This document shows, in pieces, positions 8,258 to 17,177 of a stretch of DNA of 64,000 nucleotides (its first letter is position 1; each line of letters begins with the position of its first letter). Source of the DNA: Tritonibacter aquimaris (GTDB lineage Bacteria; Pseudomonadota; Alphaproteobacteria; Rhodobacterales; Rhodobacteraceae). The stretch covers positions 348,994 to 412,993 of the forward strand of contig NZ_WIXK01000004.1 of the NCBI RefSeq assembly GCF_009617595.1. Direction: 5' to 3'. The notes under the pieces are model-generated. The model did not search any database, was not told where the DNA came from, and saw only the letters and a list, made by a program, of their open reading frames with translations. The translations under genes and the position numbers were made by a program.

Positions 8258-8890
8258 TTATGCGCGATCTGACGGGTTGCCGGGCATCAGATCATAGGGG
8301 TGTTTCCAGCCGGGCAGGTCGCTGACGCGGGTAAGCCAGGCATCGATATGGGGCCAATCTGCCCGATCAAATCCAAAAGGTTCCGGGTAAAACAGGTAGC
8401 TGCAGCAGCTAAGATCCGCATTGGTGATACTGTCGCCTACCATCCACTCGCGCCCCTCAAGATGCGCGTTGAGGGTGGTGAATGCAGCCTTTAGGCGGCC
8501 TTGCATAAAGGTGATGACATCTGCGGGGCGTTTGTCTTCCGGCAGGAAATTCATCAAAAATCGGGTCATGCCAACCTGGCTGGAAAGCTTGTGATTGTCC
8601 CACAGGACCCAACGCAGCACCTCGTATTTTTCTTCAGCGGTACCGCCAAACTTGCCAGTTTTATCGGTAATGTATTGTTGAATGACGCCGGATTGGCTTA
8701 GGGTCAGATCCCCGTCCACCATTGTTGGCGCTTCACCCTGTGCGTTGATTTTGCGGAAAGCCTCGCCGCGCGTTTCGCCGTTGAAGAAATCGACATAGAC
8801 AGGCGCCCAATCCAGCCCTGAGAGTTCAAGCGCAAGTGCTGCCTTATACGCGTTGCCGCTTTCGCCAAAGCAGTAGAGTTTGATGGTCAT
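8258..8890 (-). CDS. Glutathione S-transferase family protein
   Basis: 210 residues, started at the ATG at 8890 behind AAAGGA; a longer frame upstream has no ribosome site. The N-terminal thioredoxin-like domain (MTIKLYCFGESGNAYKAALA) has ESGN where the catalytic Ser/Tyr lies, GEAPTMVDGDLTLSQS carries the cis-Pro and the Glu/Ser glutathione-binding turn, and the all-helical C-terminal domain has SITNADLSCCSYL, the N-capping helix motif. It may conjugate or reduce reactive acyl products. It precedes the thiolase closely and is probably in the same unit, though the leader of 286 bases upstream suggests its own promoter. Substrate unknown. Confidence 0.9.
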   Translation of the reverse strand: MTIKLYCFGESGNAYKAALALELSGLDWAPVYVDFFNGETRGEAFRKINAQGEAPTMVDGDLTLSQSGVIQQYITDKTGKFGGTAEEKYEVLRWVLWDNHKLSSQVGMTRFLMNFLPEDKRPADVITFMQGRLKAAFTTLNAHLEGREWMVGDSITNADLSCCSYLFYPEPFGFDRADWPHIDAWLTRVSDLPGWKHPYDLMPGNPSDRA

Positions 8891-8944
8891 TGTGCAGTCC
8901 TTTGCAAGCCGTGAATCGGGGGTTTCACACCCCCGCACCCCCGT

Positions 8945-9118
8945 GGAGTATTTATAAAAAGGTGAAGCTGTTGAGAGGAATTTAACCAAAGTGGCAATAT
9001 TGTGATCTTGCAGAACAGGCTGGAGAGCTGATGGCTGCAAAAGGTGACGGCGCGCTCTTTCATTTGGCGAAGGCTTGGGATCGGGCGCGCCGCTTTTTCA
9101 CCTTTTCTTAAATACTCC
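8945..9118. repeat. Inverted intergenic repeat with 22-bp arms
   Basis: The arm at 8945-8966 (GGAGTATTTA then AAAAGGTGAA, joined by TA) recurs in reverse complement at 9097-9118, with 20 of 22 bases identical, 130 bases apart. Both copies sit in GC-rich surroundings with CCCCCG or CCGCCGGAGG next to the GGAGTATTT core. I recall similar GGAGTATTT elements in Roseobacter intergenic regions, so a REP-like family is likely, but that is from memory. The 286 bases 8891-9176 hold no credible gene otherwise. Confidence 0.6.
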
Positions 9119-9176
9119 CGCCGGAGGCTCCTGCGCGTGCGAAAAGCGGTGAGCCATAGAGGACAGCACAAGCGGT

Positions 9177-9389
9177 TCATCTTTTTCGATCCTCAAGTTC
9201 CGCATTAAAGATCCGCAAACGATGGGTGAGGTTGTCGTGGTTTGTCACACTGTCAAAGTTCTCAAACAGAAAGGACAATGCCTCGCCCTCATCTAGCCCT
9301 GCTTCCTGTGAAAAACGGCGCAAGCGACGATAACCATCTTCGGTCATCGAGATCGGGATACGGCGGGTAAGGCGGAAACGTTTGGGCAT
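9177..9389 (-). CDS. Small conserved-looking protein, possible ribbon-helix-helix
   Basis: A 70-residue protein with a basic start (MPKRFRLTRRIPISMTEDGY) followed by RRLRRFSQEAGLDEGEALSF, whose beta-then-helix-turn-helix layout resembles short MetJ/Arc-type DNA-binding proteins. ISMTEDGYRRL is typical of such N-terminal strands. It has good coding character and fills the space between the acyl-CoA dehydrogenase and the beta-oxidation operon. The ribosome site (AGAAAGA) is only moderate. I do not recognise the family; regulation of the neighbours is a guess. Confidence 0.6.
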   Translation of the reverse strand: MPKRFRLTRRIPISMTEDGYRRLRRFSQEAGLDEGEALSFLFENFDSVTNHDNLTHRLRIFNAELEDRKR

Positions 9390-9434
9390 TGTGTCTTTCT
9401 AACGTCTGAACGAAGTGTTGCGACGAACCTGGCC

Positions 9435-11216
9435 TCAGAATGCCTCCGCGTCTAGGGCCATTACCGGGTTAGCGCCGGATTGTATGCGTGCGAGGTGAAG
9501 CTTAGTGGCGGGAAGCTGTCTCGCCATATAGTAGCGCGCGGTTGCCAGTTTGGTCTCATAAAACGCTGCGTCGCCTTGGCCTGTATTCAGCGCCGTTTGC
9601 GCAGCCTGTGCCATACGGGCCCACATCAGTCCAAGGCAGACATGGCCAAAGAGATGCATAAAGTCATAAGAGCCTGCGAGTGCGTGATTGGGGTTTTTCA
9701 TCCCGTTCTGCATGAAATACATCCCCGCCGCCTGTAGATCCTTGGAGGCGGATTTCAGCGGTTCAATGAAGGTGGTTTTGAATTCATCTGATGTTGCACC
9801 AGCCGTGGCGCAGAAATCTTTTACCAGTTCAAAAAACGCCATGACGTGTTTGCCGCCATCCTGGCCGAGTTTACGACCAACCAGATCCAGCGCCTGTACG
9901 CCGTTTGCGCCTTCATAGATCATGGTGATGCGGGCATCGCGGCTGAACTGGGACATGCCCCATTCCTCGATATAGCCATGACCACCGTAGACCTGCTGCG
10001 CCTGGACGCACATGTCATAGCCTTTGTCAGTGAGAAACCCCTTTAGAACGGGGGTCATCAATGAGATCAGCCCCTCGGCGGCCGCATCGCCCGACCGGTG
10101 GGATTGATCTATGAGCATTGCGCCCCACAGCAAGAAGGCCCGCGCGCCTTCGGTGAAGCTTTTCTGATCCATCAGGTTGCGGCGGATGTCCGGGTGTACA
10201 ATCAGCGGGTCCGCAGGCCCATCGGGGTTCTTAACGTCGGTTACATCGCGCCCCTGCAGCCGGTCTTTGGCGTAATCCACTGCGTTCTGATAGGCGGCTT
10301 CTGCCTGGGCGAGGCCTTGCATTGCAACACCAAGGCGCGCTTCGTTCATCATGGTGAACATGGCGCGCATGCCCTTGTGTTCCTGACCAAGCAGATACCC
10401 CGTCGCACCGTCATAGTTCATCACACAGGTGGAATTACCGTGGATGCCCATCTTCTCTTCGATTTTGCCAACCGAGACCGCGTTTCGATCCCCCAATGTG
10501 CCATCTTCTGCCGCATGGATCTTGGGAACAATAAACAGCGACACGCCTTTGATCCCATCGGGGCCGCCTGGGATCTTGGCCAGAACCAGATGGATGACAT
10601 TTTCCGCCAGATCGTGATCCCCAGCTGAGATAAAGATCTTCTGCCCGGTGATCTTATAGCTGCCATCTGTCTGTGGTTCCGCCTTGGTGCGCATCAGACC
10701 AAGATCAGTGCCGCAGTGGGGCTCTGTCAGGTTCATGGTGCCGGTCCAGTCGCAATTCACCATCTTGGGCAGATAGGTGTTTTTCTGCGCGTCTGTACCA
10801 TGGGCAAGAATAGCAGAAGCCGCACCATGGGTGAGACCCTGATACATAGTGAAGGCCTGATTGGCGCCAGAGAAGAATTCACCCACCGCTGTGCCGATAA
10901 GGTAGGGCATAGCCTGGCCACCATAGGCCTCGGGCAGATCAATACCCGGCCAGCCGCCGTCTTTCATCTGCTCGAACGCGGCTTTGAACCCGGTGGGGGT
11001 TGTCACAACACCATTTTCAAAGCGGCAACCTTCGAGATCCCCAACCCTATTTAATGGCTGCAGCACATCAGAGGCGATTTTGCCCGCTTCGTTCAAAATG
11101 GCAGAGGTGAAGTCAGCCTCCAGATCCGCATAGCCGTGTATGTCAGTACCTGTGATCTGCAACACCTCATGCAGCAGAAATTGAACGTCCTGTATTGGGG
11201 CAGTGTAACGGGGCAT
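9435..11216 (-). CDS. Acyl-CoA dehydrogenase, large 590-residue type
   Basis: This 593-residue flavoprotein catalyses the first oxidation of an acyl-CoA and passes electrons to ETF. Signs are [12 protein letters not shown] early on, [14 protein letters not shown] at the acyl/FAD site, and [19 protein letters not shown] carrying the catalytic Glu near residue 430. The extra C-terminal domain ([15 protein letters not shown] onward) marks the long subfamily that includes FadE5-like enzymes and the methylmercaptopropionyl-CoA dehydrogenase DmdC. The 27-base gap from the merR gene upstream shows the two are co-transcribed. Chain-length or DMSP-derived substrate cannot be told from sequence. Confidence 0.9.
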   Translation of the reverse strand: MPRYTAPIQDVQFLLHEVLQITGTDIHGYADLEADFTSAILNEAGKIASDVLQPLNRVGDLEGCRFENGVVTTPTGFKAAFEQMKDGGWPGIDLPEAYGGQAMPYLIGTAVGEFFSGANQAFTMYQGLTHGAASAILAHGTDAQKNTYLPKMVNCDWTGTMNLTEPHCGTDLGLMRTKAEPQTDGSYKITGQKIFISAGDHDLAENVIHLVLAKIPGGPDGIKGVSLFIVPKIHAAEDGTLGDRNAVSVGKIEEKMGIHGNSTCVMNYDGATGYLLGQEHKGMRAMFTMMNEARLGVAMQGLAQAEAAYQNAVDYAKDRLQGRDVTDVKNPDGPADPLIVHPDIRRNLMDQKSFTEGARAFLLWGAMLIDQSHRSGDAAAEGLISLMTPVLKGFLTDKGYDMCVQAQQVYGGHGYIEEWGMSQFSRDARITMIYEGANGVQALDLVGRKLGQDGGKHVMAFFELVKDFCATAGATSDEFKTTFIEPLKSASKDLQAAGMYFMQNGMKNPNHALAGSYDFMHLFGHVCLGLMWARMAQAAQTALNTGQGDAAFYETKLATARYYMARQLPATKLHLARIQSGANPVMALDAEAF

Positions 11217-11243
11217 GGCAAATCTCCGTCTGTTGAATACCGG

Positions 11244-11639
11244 TTAAGGGGTCGCTGCGGATTTGAGAGAGGAGATCATCTTTTCTCCCCAGCGCAGCTG
11301 TTCTTTTAAATCGTCTATAGCGAGGGTCAGCTCATCGCGTTGCTGTTCCATCTCTGTCAGCCGCTCACAGGCGGCCTTATAGGTGCGGCTCAGCTGGGTT
11401 AGTTGCAGATCGTCTGCGTGATACAGATCCAGCAGTTGACCGATCTCTTCGAGACTGAAGCCAAACCGCTTGCCGCGTTTGATCAGTTTCAATCGCGCCC
11501 GGTCCTGTTTGGTAAACAATCTGCGTTGCCCATCCCGGATCGGGGACAGCAGCGCCTTGGATTCATAAAAGCGCAAAGTACGGGGGGTGACGTCAAAGGC
11601 GTCACACATCTCGCGTATTGTCAGTGTCTCTTCGCTCAT
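11244..11639 (-). CDS. MerR-family regulator next to acyl-CoA dehydrogenase
   Basis: 131 residues from the ATG at 11639. The winged helix reads TIREMCDAFDVTPRTLRFYE with the second wing LSPIRDGQRRLFTKQDRARL, followed by the long dimerisation helix (about 80-120). There are no Cys for metal binding, which fits the LiuR/AtuR-like branch that senses acyl-CoA or branched-chain intermediates. It heads an operon with the dehydrogenase gene, and a palindrome with TGACGT/ACGTCA arms lies 80-110 bases upstream, so autoregulation is likely. Ligand is inferred from context. Confidence 0.88.
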   Translation of the reverse strand: MSEETLTIREMCDAFDVTPRTLRFYESKALLSPIRDGQRRLFTKQDRARLKLIKRGKRFGFSLEEIGQLLDLYHADDLQLTQLSRTYKAACERLTEMEQQRDELTLAIDDLKEQLRWGEKMISSLKSAATP

Positions 11640-11718
11640 GATGGTCTGCACCTGCGTCGGTTCACCTCGGGAGACAGCCAAACGAGGCAGTCTCTTCTAT
11701 ACATATAGGGATGAACCT

Positions 11719-11748
11719 TGACGTTTACGTAACTCGTACGTCACGTCA
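11719..11748. promoter_or_regulatory. Palindromic operator upstream of the merR-dehydrogenase operon
   Basis: TGACGTTTACGTA (11719-11731) is followed after five bases by TACGTCACGTCA (11737-11748); the right arm's reverse complement is TGACGTGACGTA, the same core with a one-base difference in spacer. Dyads with TTTACGT and ACGTAA cores are the type known for LiuR-like MerR regulators. It sits in front of the merR start and behind the second merR gene. Confidence 0.65.
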
Positions 11749-11831
11749 CTTTGGAAGGGACGCAGCGGCGCAATCAAAAATACCCGGCGTCGCGTGGACA
11801 CCGGGTGTAAGACATTTCCAAGATGGGGCGC

Positions 11832-12203
11832 TTATTCTTTCACCAGCTCTTCGGTTGTGGCGCGCAACTCAGTGAGTTCATCAAGCGCCTGTGCAATCTG
11901 CACCTTTTGTTGGCTCAGCTCTTTGATCTGGCGATCTGCCATTTCCAAAAACGCCTTCAGCTGCGCCTGCGTGCCCTGATCTTCGTAGATCATCAGCCAC
12001 TGGCGCATCTCTTCCAGCTGAAAGCCAAAACGACGTCCGCGTAGGATCAAGGTCATTCGTGCCCGCTCACGCGCACCGTAAAACCGGCTGCGCCCTTCGC
12101 GCCGCGGCTCGATCAGTTCGATGTACTCGTAATAGCGAAGCGTTCGCGGGGTGACTTCAAACTCCGCGCACATCTCCTTGAATGACAATTCATTTGTGGT
12201 CAT
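11832..12203 (-). CDS. Second MerR-family regulator
   Basis: 123 residues from the ATG at 12203, behind GGGAG. The helix-turn-helix is SFKEMCAEFEVTPRTLRYYE with wing LIEPRREGRSRFYGARERAR, then FGFQLEEMRQWLMIYEDQGT and a long coiled helix to the end. It is a paralogue of the MerR at 11244, again without Cys. It is divergent from the hotdog thioesterase pair (110 bases between starts) and probably regulates it or itself; it is also upstream of the first MerR unit. Effector unknown. Confidence 0.87.
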   Translation of the reverse strand: MTTNELSFKEMCAEFEVTPRTLRYYEYIELIEPRREGRSRFYGARERARMTLILRGRRFGFQLEEMRQWLMIYEDQGTQAQLKAFLEMADRQIKELSQQKVQIAQALDELTELRATTEELVKE

Positions 12204-12281
12204 TCTAATTCTCCCTTGCGCGTAACCTAGGCTTGGTTTTTTCCGAGTGCAATAACACATGGGCTTCTTTAAAACAGTAAG

Positions 12282-12296
12282 TCACATCAAACGTGA
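12282..12296. promoter_or_regulatory. Candidate operator between merR and the thioesterase pair
   Basis: TCAC-ATCAAAC-GTGA is a 4+4 dyad in the 110 bases between the divergent starts. A TTAAAA at about 12269 and GATAAA at 12295, some 20 bases apart, would fit the lengthened spacer typical of MerR-activated promoters reading rightwards. All parts are short, so confidence is low. Confidence 0.3.
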
Positions 12297-12313
12297 TAAA
12301 TTTGGAGACAGCT

Positions 12314-12736
12314 ATGGATGCATTACTCGAAGAGGCGCGTGCGCTGGTCTTGCAGCTGCCGCATTCCAAGGCGCTGGGCATGCATCTGATCTCCTGTGGT
12401 GGCGGAGAGGCGGCGATAGAGATGCCGTATGATGAAAAACTCATCGGTGATCCCGTCTCACGGGTTATTCATGGTGGTGCGGTCTCGGCGCTGATGGACA
12501 CCTGTTGCGGCGCGGCGGTTCTGTTTCATCCCAGTCGGCCGATCAGCACTGCAACCATTGATCTGCGCATCGACTATATGCGCAGTGCAACGCCGGGGCA
12601 GACGATTGTGGCCGAAGCCACCTGCCATCAGGTGACGCGTTCTGTTGCCTTTGTGCGCGCTGTTGCCATGGATGACGATCGCGCCAACCCGGTGGCCACC
12701 GCAACCGGAGCCTTTACCGTGGAGACAAACGCATGA
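12314..12736 (+). CDS. Hotdog-fold thioesterase, PaaI type (first of a pair)
   Basis: 140 residues from the ATG behind TTGGAGA. The central helix reads VIHGGAVSALMDTCCGAAV, the HGG-D motif of PaaI-type thioesterases that hydrolyse acyl-CoA, with the strand IDLRIDYMRSATPGQTIVAE after it. It overlaps the next gene by 4 bases (ATGA). Together the two could form a heteromeric hotdog enzyme. The divergent MerR and the beta-oxidation genes around support hydrolysis of acyl-CoA intermediates; the exact substrate is not visible. Confidence 0.88.
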   Translation: MDALLEEARALVLQLPHSKALGMHLISCGGGEAAIEMPYDEKLIGDPVSRVIHGGAVSALMDTCCGAAVLFHPSRPISTATIDLRIDYMRSATPGQTIVAEATCHQVTRSVAFVRAVAMDDDRANPVATATGAFTVETNA

Positions 12737-13245
12737 GCCGCCCCCAGCCTGAACCTGTACAGCAGGTCAAAAACCGGCGCGATGCAGCGCTGGGCGCATT
12801 GGTGGCCTCGGTGCCTTATATTCAGTTTCTGGGGATCACCTTTGATCGGCGCGGCAATGAACTGACGGCGCAGTTGAATTTTGATGATAAGCTGATCGGG
12901 AACCCCCGTCTTCCGGCGCTGCACGGCGGGGCAACCGCCGCGTTTCTGGAAGTAACCGCGATGATCACATTGCATTGGACGGTTCTTTGGGAGCAGATCG
13001 AAAGCGGCGCGCTTGATCCAGAAGAAATGGCGCGTGGTCTCATCCCACGTCACCCCAAGACCATTGATTTCAGTGTGGATTATCTGCGCTCAGGACTGCC
13101 ACGAGATGCCTATGCGCGGGCTCGGGTGTGGCGCTCTGGTCGTCGCTTTGCCTCTGTTCATGTTGAGGCCTGGCAGGACAACAAAGAAAAACTTTTGGCC
13201 CAGGCCACAGGTCATTTCCTGATGTCAGAAGGAGAGGCCGCCTAA
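12733..13245 (+). CDS. Hotdog-fold thioesterase, second of the pair
   Basis: A 170-residue relative of the upstream gene, with ALHGGATAAFLEVTAMITL in the motif position (the acidic residue is Glu, not Asp, two turns later) and FSVDYLRSGLPRDAYARARV matching the strand after it. An insertion of about 25 residues (WTVLWEQIESGALDPEE) lengthens the family's usual 140. Coupled to the first by ATGA. A hairpin GAGGCCGC/GCGGCCTC overlaps its stop codon. Probably the partner subunit; a separate function is possible. Confidence 0.85.
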   Translation: MSRPQPEPVQQVKNRRDAALGALVASVPYIQFLGITFDRRGNELTAQLNFDDKLIGNPRLPALHGGATAAFLEVTAMITLHWTVLWEQIESGALDPEEMARGLIPRHPKTIDFSVDYLRSGLPRDAYARARVWRSGRRFASVHVEAWQDNKEKLLAQATGHFLMSEGEAA

Positions 13246-13254
13246 AGCGGCCTC
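13234..13254. terminator. Hairpin overlapping the thioesterase stop codon
   Basis: GAGGCCGC (13234-13241) and GCGGCCTC (13247-13254) form a perfect 8-bp stem around the TAA, between this gene and the converging arsC-like gene. There is no T tract, so termination is likely only partial. Confidence 0.45.
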
Positions 13255-13261
13255 AACCCTG

Positions 13262-13606
13262 TTAATCCAGCAGTGCTGCAAGCGCCTCGGTTGGGCGGCC
13301 AATGCTGGCTTTGTCGCGCGTAAACGCAATAGGGCGTTCAATCAGGGCAGGGTGGTCCGCCATTGCTTGCAACAATACGTCTTCGCTGTTTTCTGCGCTT
13401 AGCCCCAGTTCTTTGAACAGGGCGTCTTTGTTGCGCATCATATCAATCGCTTTTACGCCCAGCATGTCGCGCACGCGGGTCAGCTCTTCGCGTGTGGGGC
13501 CATCTTTTTGATAAAGGCGCACGTCGATTTCAGCGCCTTTTTCTTCAAAAAACGCAAGCCCTGCGCGCGATTTCGAACAGCGTGGATTATGCCAATAGGT
13601 GATCAC
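13262..13606 (-). CDS. arsC: Arsenate reductase (ArsC, glutaredoxin-dependent type)
   Basis: 114 residues of the ArsC/Spx fold, reading [20 protein letters not shown] with the Cys of CSKSR near residue 9, and [20 protein letters not shown] carrying the Arg-Pro pair that binds the oxyanion. Known members reduce arsenate with glutathione and glutaredoxin. The start is GTG and overlaps the pyrD stop (GTGA), so it is translated after pyrD. No ars regulator or efflux pump is near, so an arsenic role is by family only; YffB-like proteins of unknown role share the fold. Confidence 0.8.
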   Translation of the reverse strand: MITYWHNPRCSKSRAGLAFFEEKGAEIDVRLYQKDGPTREELTRVRDMLGVKAIDMMRNKDALFKELGLSAENSEDVLLQAMADHPALIERPIAFTRDKASIGRPTEALAALLD

Positions 13607-14661
13607 AGCCAGTCTCCCTGTTTGCTGCCCACTGCATCTGCAACGGTTGCAAACCCATCGCGCGCCAGCAGCTGGTCCAGACCGGTGGCAATCTCAGACG
13701 CCAGGCTAATGCCGCCATAGACCATCGCAGTGTAAAACTGCACTGTTGAAGCCCCGGCGCAGATCTTGGCATAGGCCTGTTCAGCGGTGCTGATGCCGCC
13801 CACGCCCATCAGCGGTACATCCCCATTTAGACGGGACGAAAGCTGCGCCAGAATGCGAGTGGATTTTTCAAAAAGCGGCGCACCAGAAAGCCCGCCCGCC
13901 TCATCACGATGTGCACTTTGCAATCCATCGCGCGACAAGGTTGTATTGGTGGTGATCACCGCATCAATACCAGTTTCGCGCGCCACTGCTGCGATGTCAT
14001 CCAGCTCGTCCAGTGTCAGATCCGGGGCGATTTTTAAAAACACGGGTACGCGCCGCGCAAGACCTTCGCGTACATCAATCACACCGTTCAAAAGCGCGCT
14101 CAACGCGTCTTTGCCTTGCAGGTCGCGCAGCTTTTCGGTGTTGGGCGATGAAACATTCACCGTGGCAAAATCCAGATGTGCACCACAATGAGCCAGCACT
14201 TTGGCAAAATCTGCGGCGCGGTCGTCGCTGTCTTTGTTGGCCCCAAGGTTCAGGCCAATCACCGCGTCTTTTGGGCGTTTGGCCAAACGTGCGCCGATCA
14301 CCTCCATGCCCTCGTTGTTAAAACCAAAGCGGTTGATCGCGGCGCGGTCTTCGCTCAGGCGAAACAGGCGTGGTTTTGGGTTGCCGGGCTGCGGACGTGG
14401 AGTGGCGGCACCCACCTCAATAAAGCCAAACCCCGCCTGGCTGAGCGGCGCAAGTGCTTCGGCGTTTTTGTCAAACCCCGCCGCAAGGCCCACCGGGTTT
14501 GGCAGATCAATGCCTGCAAATCGGGTTTTCAGTCGCGCGGATGTGACCGGGCCAGGCGTGGGCGCGAGGCCGGATTTCAAAGCTGAGATCGACAGCCCAT
14601 GCGCGGCCTCTGGATCCATCTTATGCAGCGCCTTGAGGGCGAGTTTTTCGGTAAGTTTCAT
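13603..14661 (-). CDS. pyrD: Dihydroorotate dehydrogenase, class 2
   Basis: 352 residues from the ATG behind AAAGGTGG. It oxidises dihydroorotate to orotate in pyrimidine synthesis and delivers electrons to membrane quinone. FMN and substrate motifs include [46 protein letters not shown] with the catalytic Ser that marks class 2, and [12 protein letters not shown] at the phosphate site. The N-terminal helices (about 1-35) are the usual membrane-facing hood. It follows a DUF952 gene after 10 bases and precedes the arsC-like gene with a 4-base overlap, so three genes share a transcript. Confidence 0.97.
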   Translation of the reverse strand: MKLTEKLALKALHKMDPEAAHGLSISALKSGLAPTPGPVTSARLKTRFAGIDLPNPVGLAAGFDKNAEALAPLSQAGFGFIEVGAATPRPQPGNPKPRLFRLSEDRAAINRFGFNNEGMEVIGARLAKRPKDAVIGLNLGANKDSDDRAADFAKVLAHCGAHLDFATVNVSSPNTEKLRDLQGKDALSALLNGVIDVREGLARRVPVFLKIAPDLTLDELDDIAAVARETGIDAVITTNTTLSRDGLQSAHRDEAGGLSGAPLFEKSTRILAQLSSRLNGDVPLMGVGGISTAEQAYAKICAGASTVQFYTAMVYGGISLASEIATGLDQLLARDGFATVADAVGSKQGDWL

Positions 14662-14671
14662 CACGCCACCT

Positions 14672-15010
14672 TTATTTGGTATCAGCCGGGAAAACATGTG
14701 CACCGTCCACAAACGGCAAGGGTTTGCTCCACAGGATGTCATCCATGCGCAGCACGCGATAGAGATGCGGGAACAATGCGCCACCACGTGATACTTCCCA
14801 TTTCAGCGCATCACCCAAGCTGTCGGCGTCGACGGCCAACAGAAACAGTCCTTCTTCACCTGCAAAATGCTTGGCGGCGGTTTCAGCGGCCTGTGCAGCG
14901 GTGGAAAAATGTACAAACCCATCGGCAAGATCCACGGGAGCGCCCTGTGTTTCACCCTTGGTCTGCAACGCAGCCCATTCGTCCTGGCGGAAAATCTTAT
15001 ATATCAGCAT
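14672..15010 (-). CDS. DUF952 protein
   Basis: 112 residues starting [20 protein letters not shown] at 15010, the usual family start; a GTG 15 bases upstream would add [25 protein letters not shown] and [18 protein letters not shown] are DUF952 signatures. DUF952 proteins are small globular proteins of unknown function with a fold akin to ADP-ribosylation or RNA-phosphotransferase-type enzymes. Here the gene heads the pyrD operon (10-base gap), which hints at a tie to nucleotide metabolism but no more. Confidence 0.82.
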   Translation of the reverse strand: MLIYKIFRQDEWAALQTKGETQGAPVDLADGFVHFSTAAQAAETAAKHFAGEEGLFLLAVDADSLGDALKWEVSRGGALFPHLYRVLRMDDILWSKPLPFVDGAHVFPADTK

Positions 15011-15195
15011 GCGGCTCTGATGCACCTAGGGCTCGCGTGGGTCAAGAGGTAGGCGCTTTTGCGCCATCGATATCTTGCGCTTGATGTCTTTGCAGATTTT
15101 TTGACCATTTGGTTTGAAAAATGTCGCGCTTTGGCCCAGAGTTTTGGTGAATTGGACCTCTGGCTGAGGCCCTTTCCAAGACAGGGAGTTTACGC

Positions 15196-16779
15196 ATGGT
15201 ATTTTCACGTTTTCTGGCAAGCACCGCAGCGCTGGGTCTGACCGCTGGTATGGCGGCAGCAGAATTCAAGCTAACCGTATTGCACACAAACGACATTCAC
15301 AGCCGGATCGAATCCATCAATAAGTATGATTCCACCTGTGGCGCGGAAGATGAGGCCGAGGGCAAATGCTTTGGTGGTGTTGCACGGATCAAAAGCCTGA
15401 TTGATGCCAAGCGGACCGCGCTGGCTGGGCAGAACTTTGTTGTGCTTGATGCGGGTGACCCGTTTCAGGGGTCGCTGTTTTACACCACTTACAAAGGTGC
15501 AGCCGAGGCTGAGTTCATGGAGGCCATCGGCTATGATGTGATGGCAGTGGGCAACCATGAGTTTGATGATGGTCCCGAAGGGCTTGCAAAATTCACCGAT
15601 GCGGTTTCATTCCCGGTGATTTCCGGCAATCTTGACCTCTCTTCTGAGGCCAGCCTGAAAGGTAAGGTCAAAAATCACGTGGTGCTTGAGGTTGGCGGTG
15701 AAAAGGTTGCTGTGATCTCGGTGTTGGCCACGGATACGGTTGAGACCTCTTCGCCGGGGCCAAATGTGGTGTTTCAGGATGAAATTGAAAGCCTGAAAGC
15801 AGATGTTGCCGCCCTGGAGGCAGAAGGTATCAATAAAATCATCGCCCTGACCCACGTAGGTCTGGCAAAAGATCTTGAGATTGCCGCCGCTGTTCCGGGG
15901 CTTGATCTGGTTGTCGGCGGCCATTCCCACACGCTGCTGTCCAATACCAACGAGCGCGCCGAAGGAGCCTATCCAACCATGGTGGGGGATGTGCCGGTGG
16001 TGCAGGCCTATGCCTATTCCAAATATGTGGGTGAGCTGAACGTCACCTTTGACGATGCGGGTAATGTGGTCGCCGCGCAGGGTGAACCGATCCTGCTTGA
16101 TGCGTCGATCACCCCGGATGCTGCGATTGCCGCGCGTGTGGCTGAGATGGGCGCACCGATCGAAGAGGTGAAACAGCGCGTAGTAGCCGATGCGGCCGAT
16201 GCGATCGAAGGCGCGCGCGATGTCTGTCGAACCGGTGAATGCGCAATGGGCAATCTGGTGGCCGATGCGATGCTGGACCGCGTCCGGGATCAGGGGATTC
16301 AGATCGCCATCCAAAACGGTGGCGGGCTGCGCGCATCTATTGATGCTGGTGAGATCACCATGGGTGAGGTTCTGACCGTTCTGCCGTTCCAGAACACGCT
16401 TTCAACCTTTGAGGTGTCGGGCCAGACCGTAATTGACGCGCTGGAAAACGGTGTGAGCCAGGTGGAAGAGGTCAAAGGCCGCTTTGCCCAGGTTGCAGGG
16501 ATCAAATACACATGGGATCAATCCGTTGCCCCCGGTGAGGGCCGCATCACCGAGGTGATGGTTGATGAAGGTGGCGCCTGGCTGCCGATCGATCCCGCCA
16601 AAATCTACGGCGTTGTGTCCAACAACTATGTCCGCAGCGGTGGTGATGGCTACAAAATGTTCATTGATGCACAAAACGCCTATGACTTTGGCCCAGATCT
16701 GGCGGATGTCACAGCAGAGTTTCTCGCAAAATCAACTGGCTACAAACCTTATACTGACGGGCGGATCACCCAGAAGTAA
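15196..16779 (+). CDS. Periplasmic 5'-nucleotidase (UshA/metallophosphatase type)
   Basis: 527 residues with a signal peptide ending near MAAA|EF (about residue 22). The N-terminal metallophosphatase domain has LHTNDIHSRIE, DAGDPFQGSLFY, VGNHEFDDGPEGL and GGHSHTLLSNTNE, which supply the two-metal site; the C-terminal domain (about 350-510) has AIQNGGGLRASIDAGEIT and SNNYVRSGGDGYKMF, the nucleotide-binding face. It should hydrolyse extracellular nucleotides to nucleosides and phosphate. It is single, divergent from the DUF952-pyrD operon and ends in a good terminator. Length is standard. Confidence 0.95.
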   Translation: MVFSRFLASTAALGLTAGMAAAEFKLTVLHTNDIHSRIESINKYDSTCGAEDEAEGKCFGGVARIKSLIDAKRTALAGQNFVVLDAGDPFQGSLFYTTYKGAAEAEFMEAIGYDVMAVGNHEFDDGPEGLAKFTDAVSFPVISGNLDLSSEASLKGKVKNHVVLEVGGEKVAVISVLATDTVETSSPGPNVVFQDEIESLKADVAALEAEGINKIIALTHVGLAKDLEIAAAVPGLDLVVGGHSHTLLSNTNERAEGAYPTMVGDVPVVQAYAYSKYVGELNVTFDDAGNVVAAQGEPILLDASITPDAAIAARVAEMGAPIEEVKQRVVADAADAIEGARDVCRTGECAMGNLVADAMLDRVRDQGIQIAIQNGGGLRASIDAGEITMGEVLTVLPFQNTLSTFEVSGQTVIDALENGVSQVEEVKGRFAQVAGIKYTWDQSVAPGEGRITEVMVDEGGAWLPIDPAKIYGVVSNNYVRSGGDGYKMFIDAQNAYDFGPDLADVTAEFLAKSTGYKPYTDGRITQK

Positions 16780-16801
16780 ACACTGACGTTTTAACTATGA
16801 T

Positions 16802-16834
16802 GCCCCGTCACGGATCTCTGCGACGGGGCTTTTT
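16802..16834 (+). terminator. Intrinsic terminator of the 5'-nucleotidase gene
   Basis: GCCCCGTC (16802-16809) pairs with GACGGGGC (16822-16829), followed by TTTTTCTTT. It lies 23 bases after the stop. Confidence 0.9.
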
Positions 16835-16864
16835 CTTTGTCGCGTGATCTGGCATTTTAACGTT

Positions 16865-17173
16865 ATGGACCATCCTTTGATCGATCTTATCAATCAGAAA
16901 ATCGCCGCAGCTGAGGCTGAGGGCGAATTTGACAACCTCGATGGGGCTGGCAAACCCTTGCCTGAGTGCGATGATCCAGAGAACGCATTGGTCAATCGCC
17001 TGATCAAGGAAAGCGGTGGCGTGCCCGAATTTGTCTCGCTCTCGCGAGAGCTGGAACGGTTGCGTGCTGAGCTGCGCGAAACCGGCGATCGCAGCAAGCG
17101 GCGTGAGATCTTGCAAGATATGTCGATGATGGAAGCGCGCATTGATATCGCGCGCAAATCCCACAGTCGCTGA
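16865..17173 (+). CDS. DUF1992 (DnaJ-C28-like) protein
   Basis: 102 residues from an ATG at 16865. The start MDHPLIDLINQKIAAAEAEG and the motif FDNLDGAGKPLP, then NALVNRLIKESGGVPEFVSL, are the conserved core of DUF1992, the domain also found in DNAJC28. The role is unknown; family members are helical and cytoplasmic. It lies 4 bases before the SRAP gene and shares its transcript. Its stop precedes that start, so coupling is likely. Confidence 0.85.
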   Translation: MDHPLIDLINQKIAAAEAEGEFDNLDGAGKPLPECDDPENALVNRLIKESGGVPEFVSLSRELERLRAELRETGDRSKRREILQDMSMMEARIDIARKSHSR

Positions 17174-17177
17174 TCCT

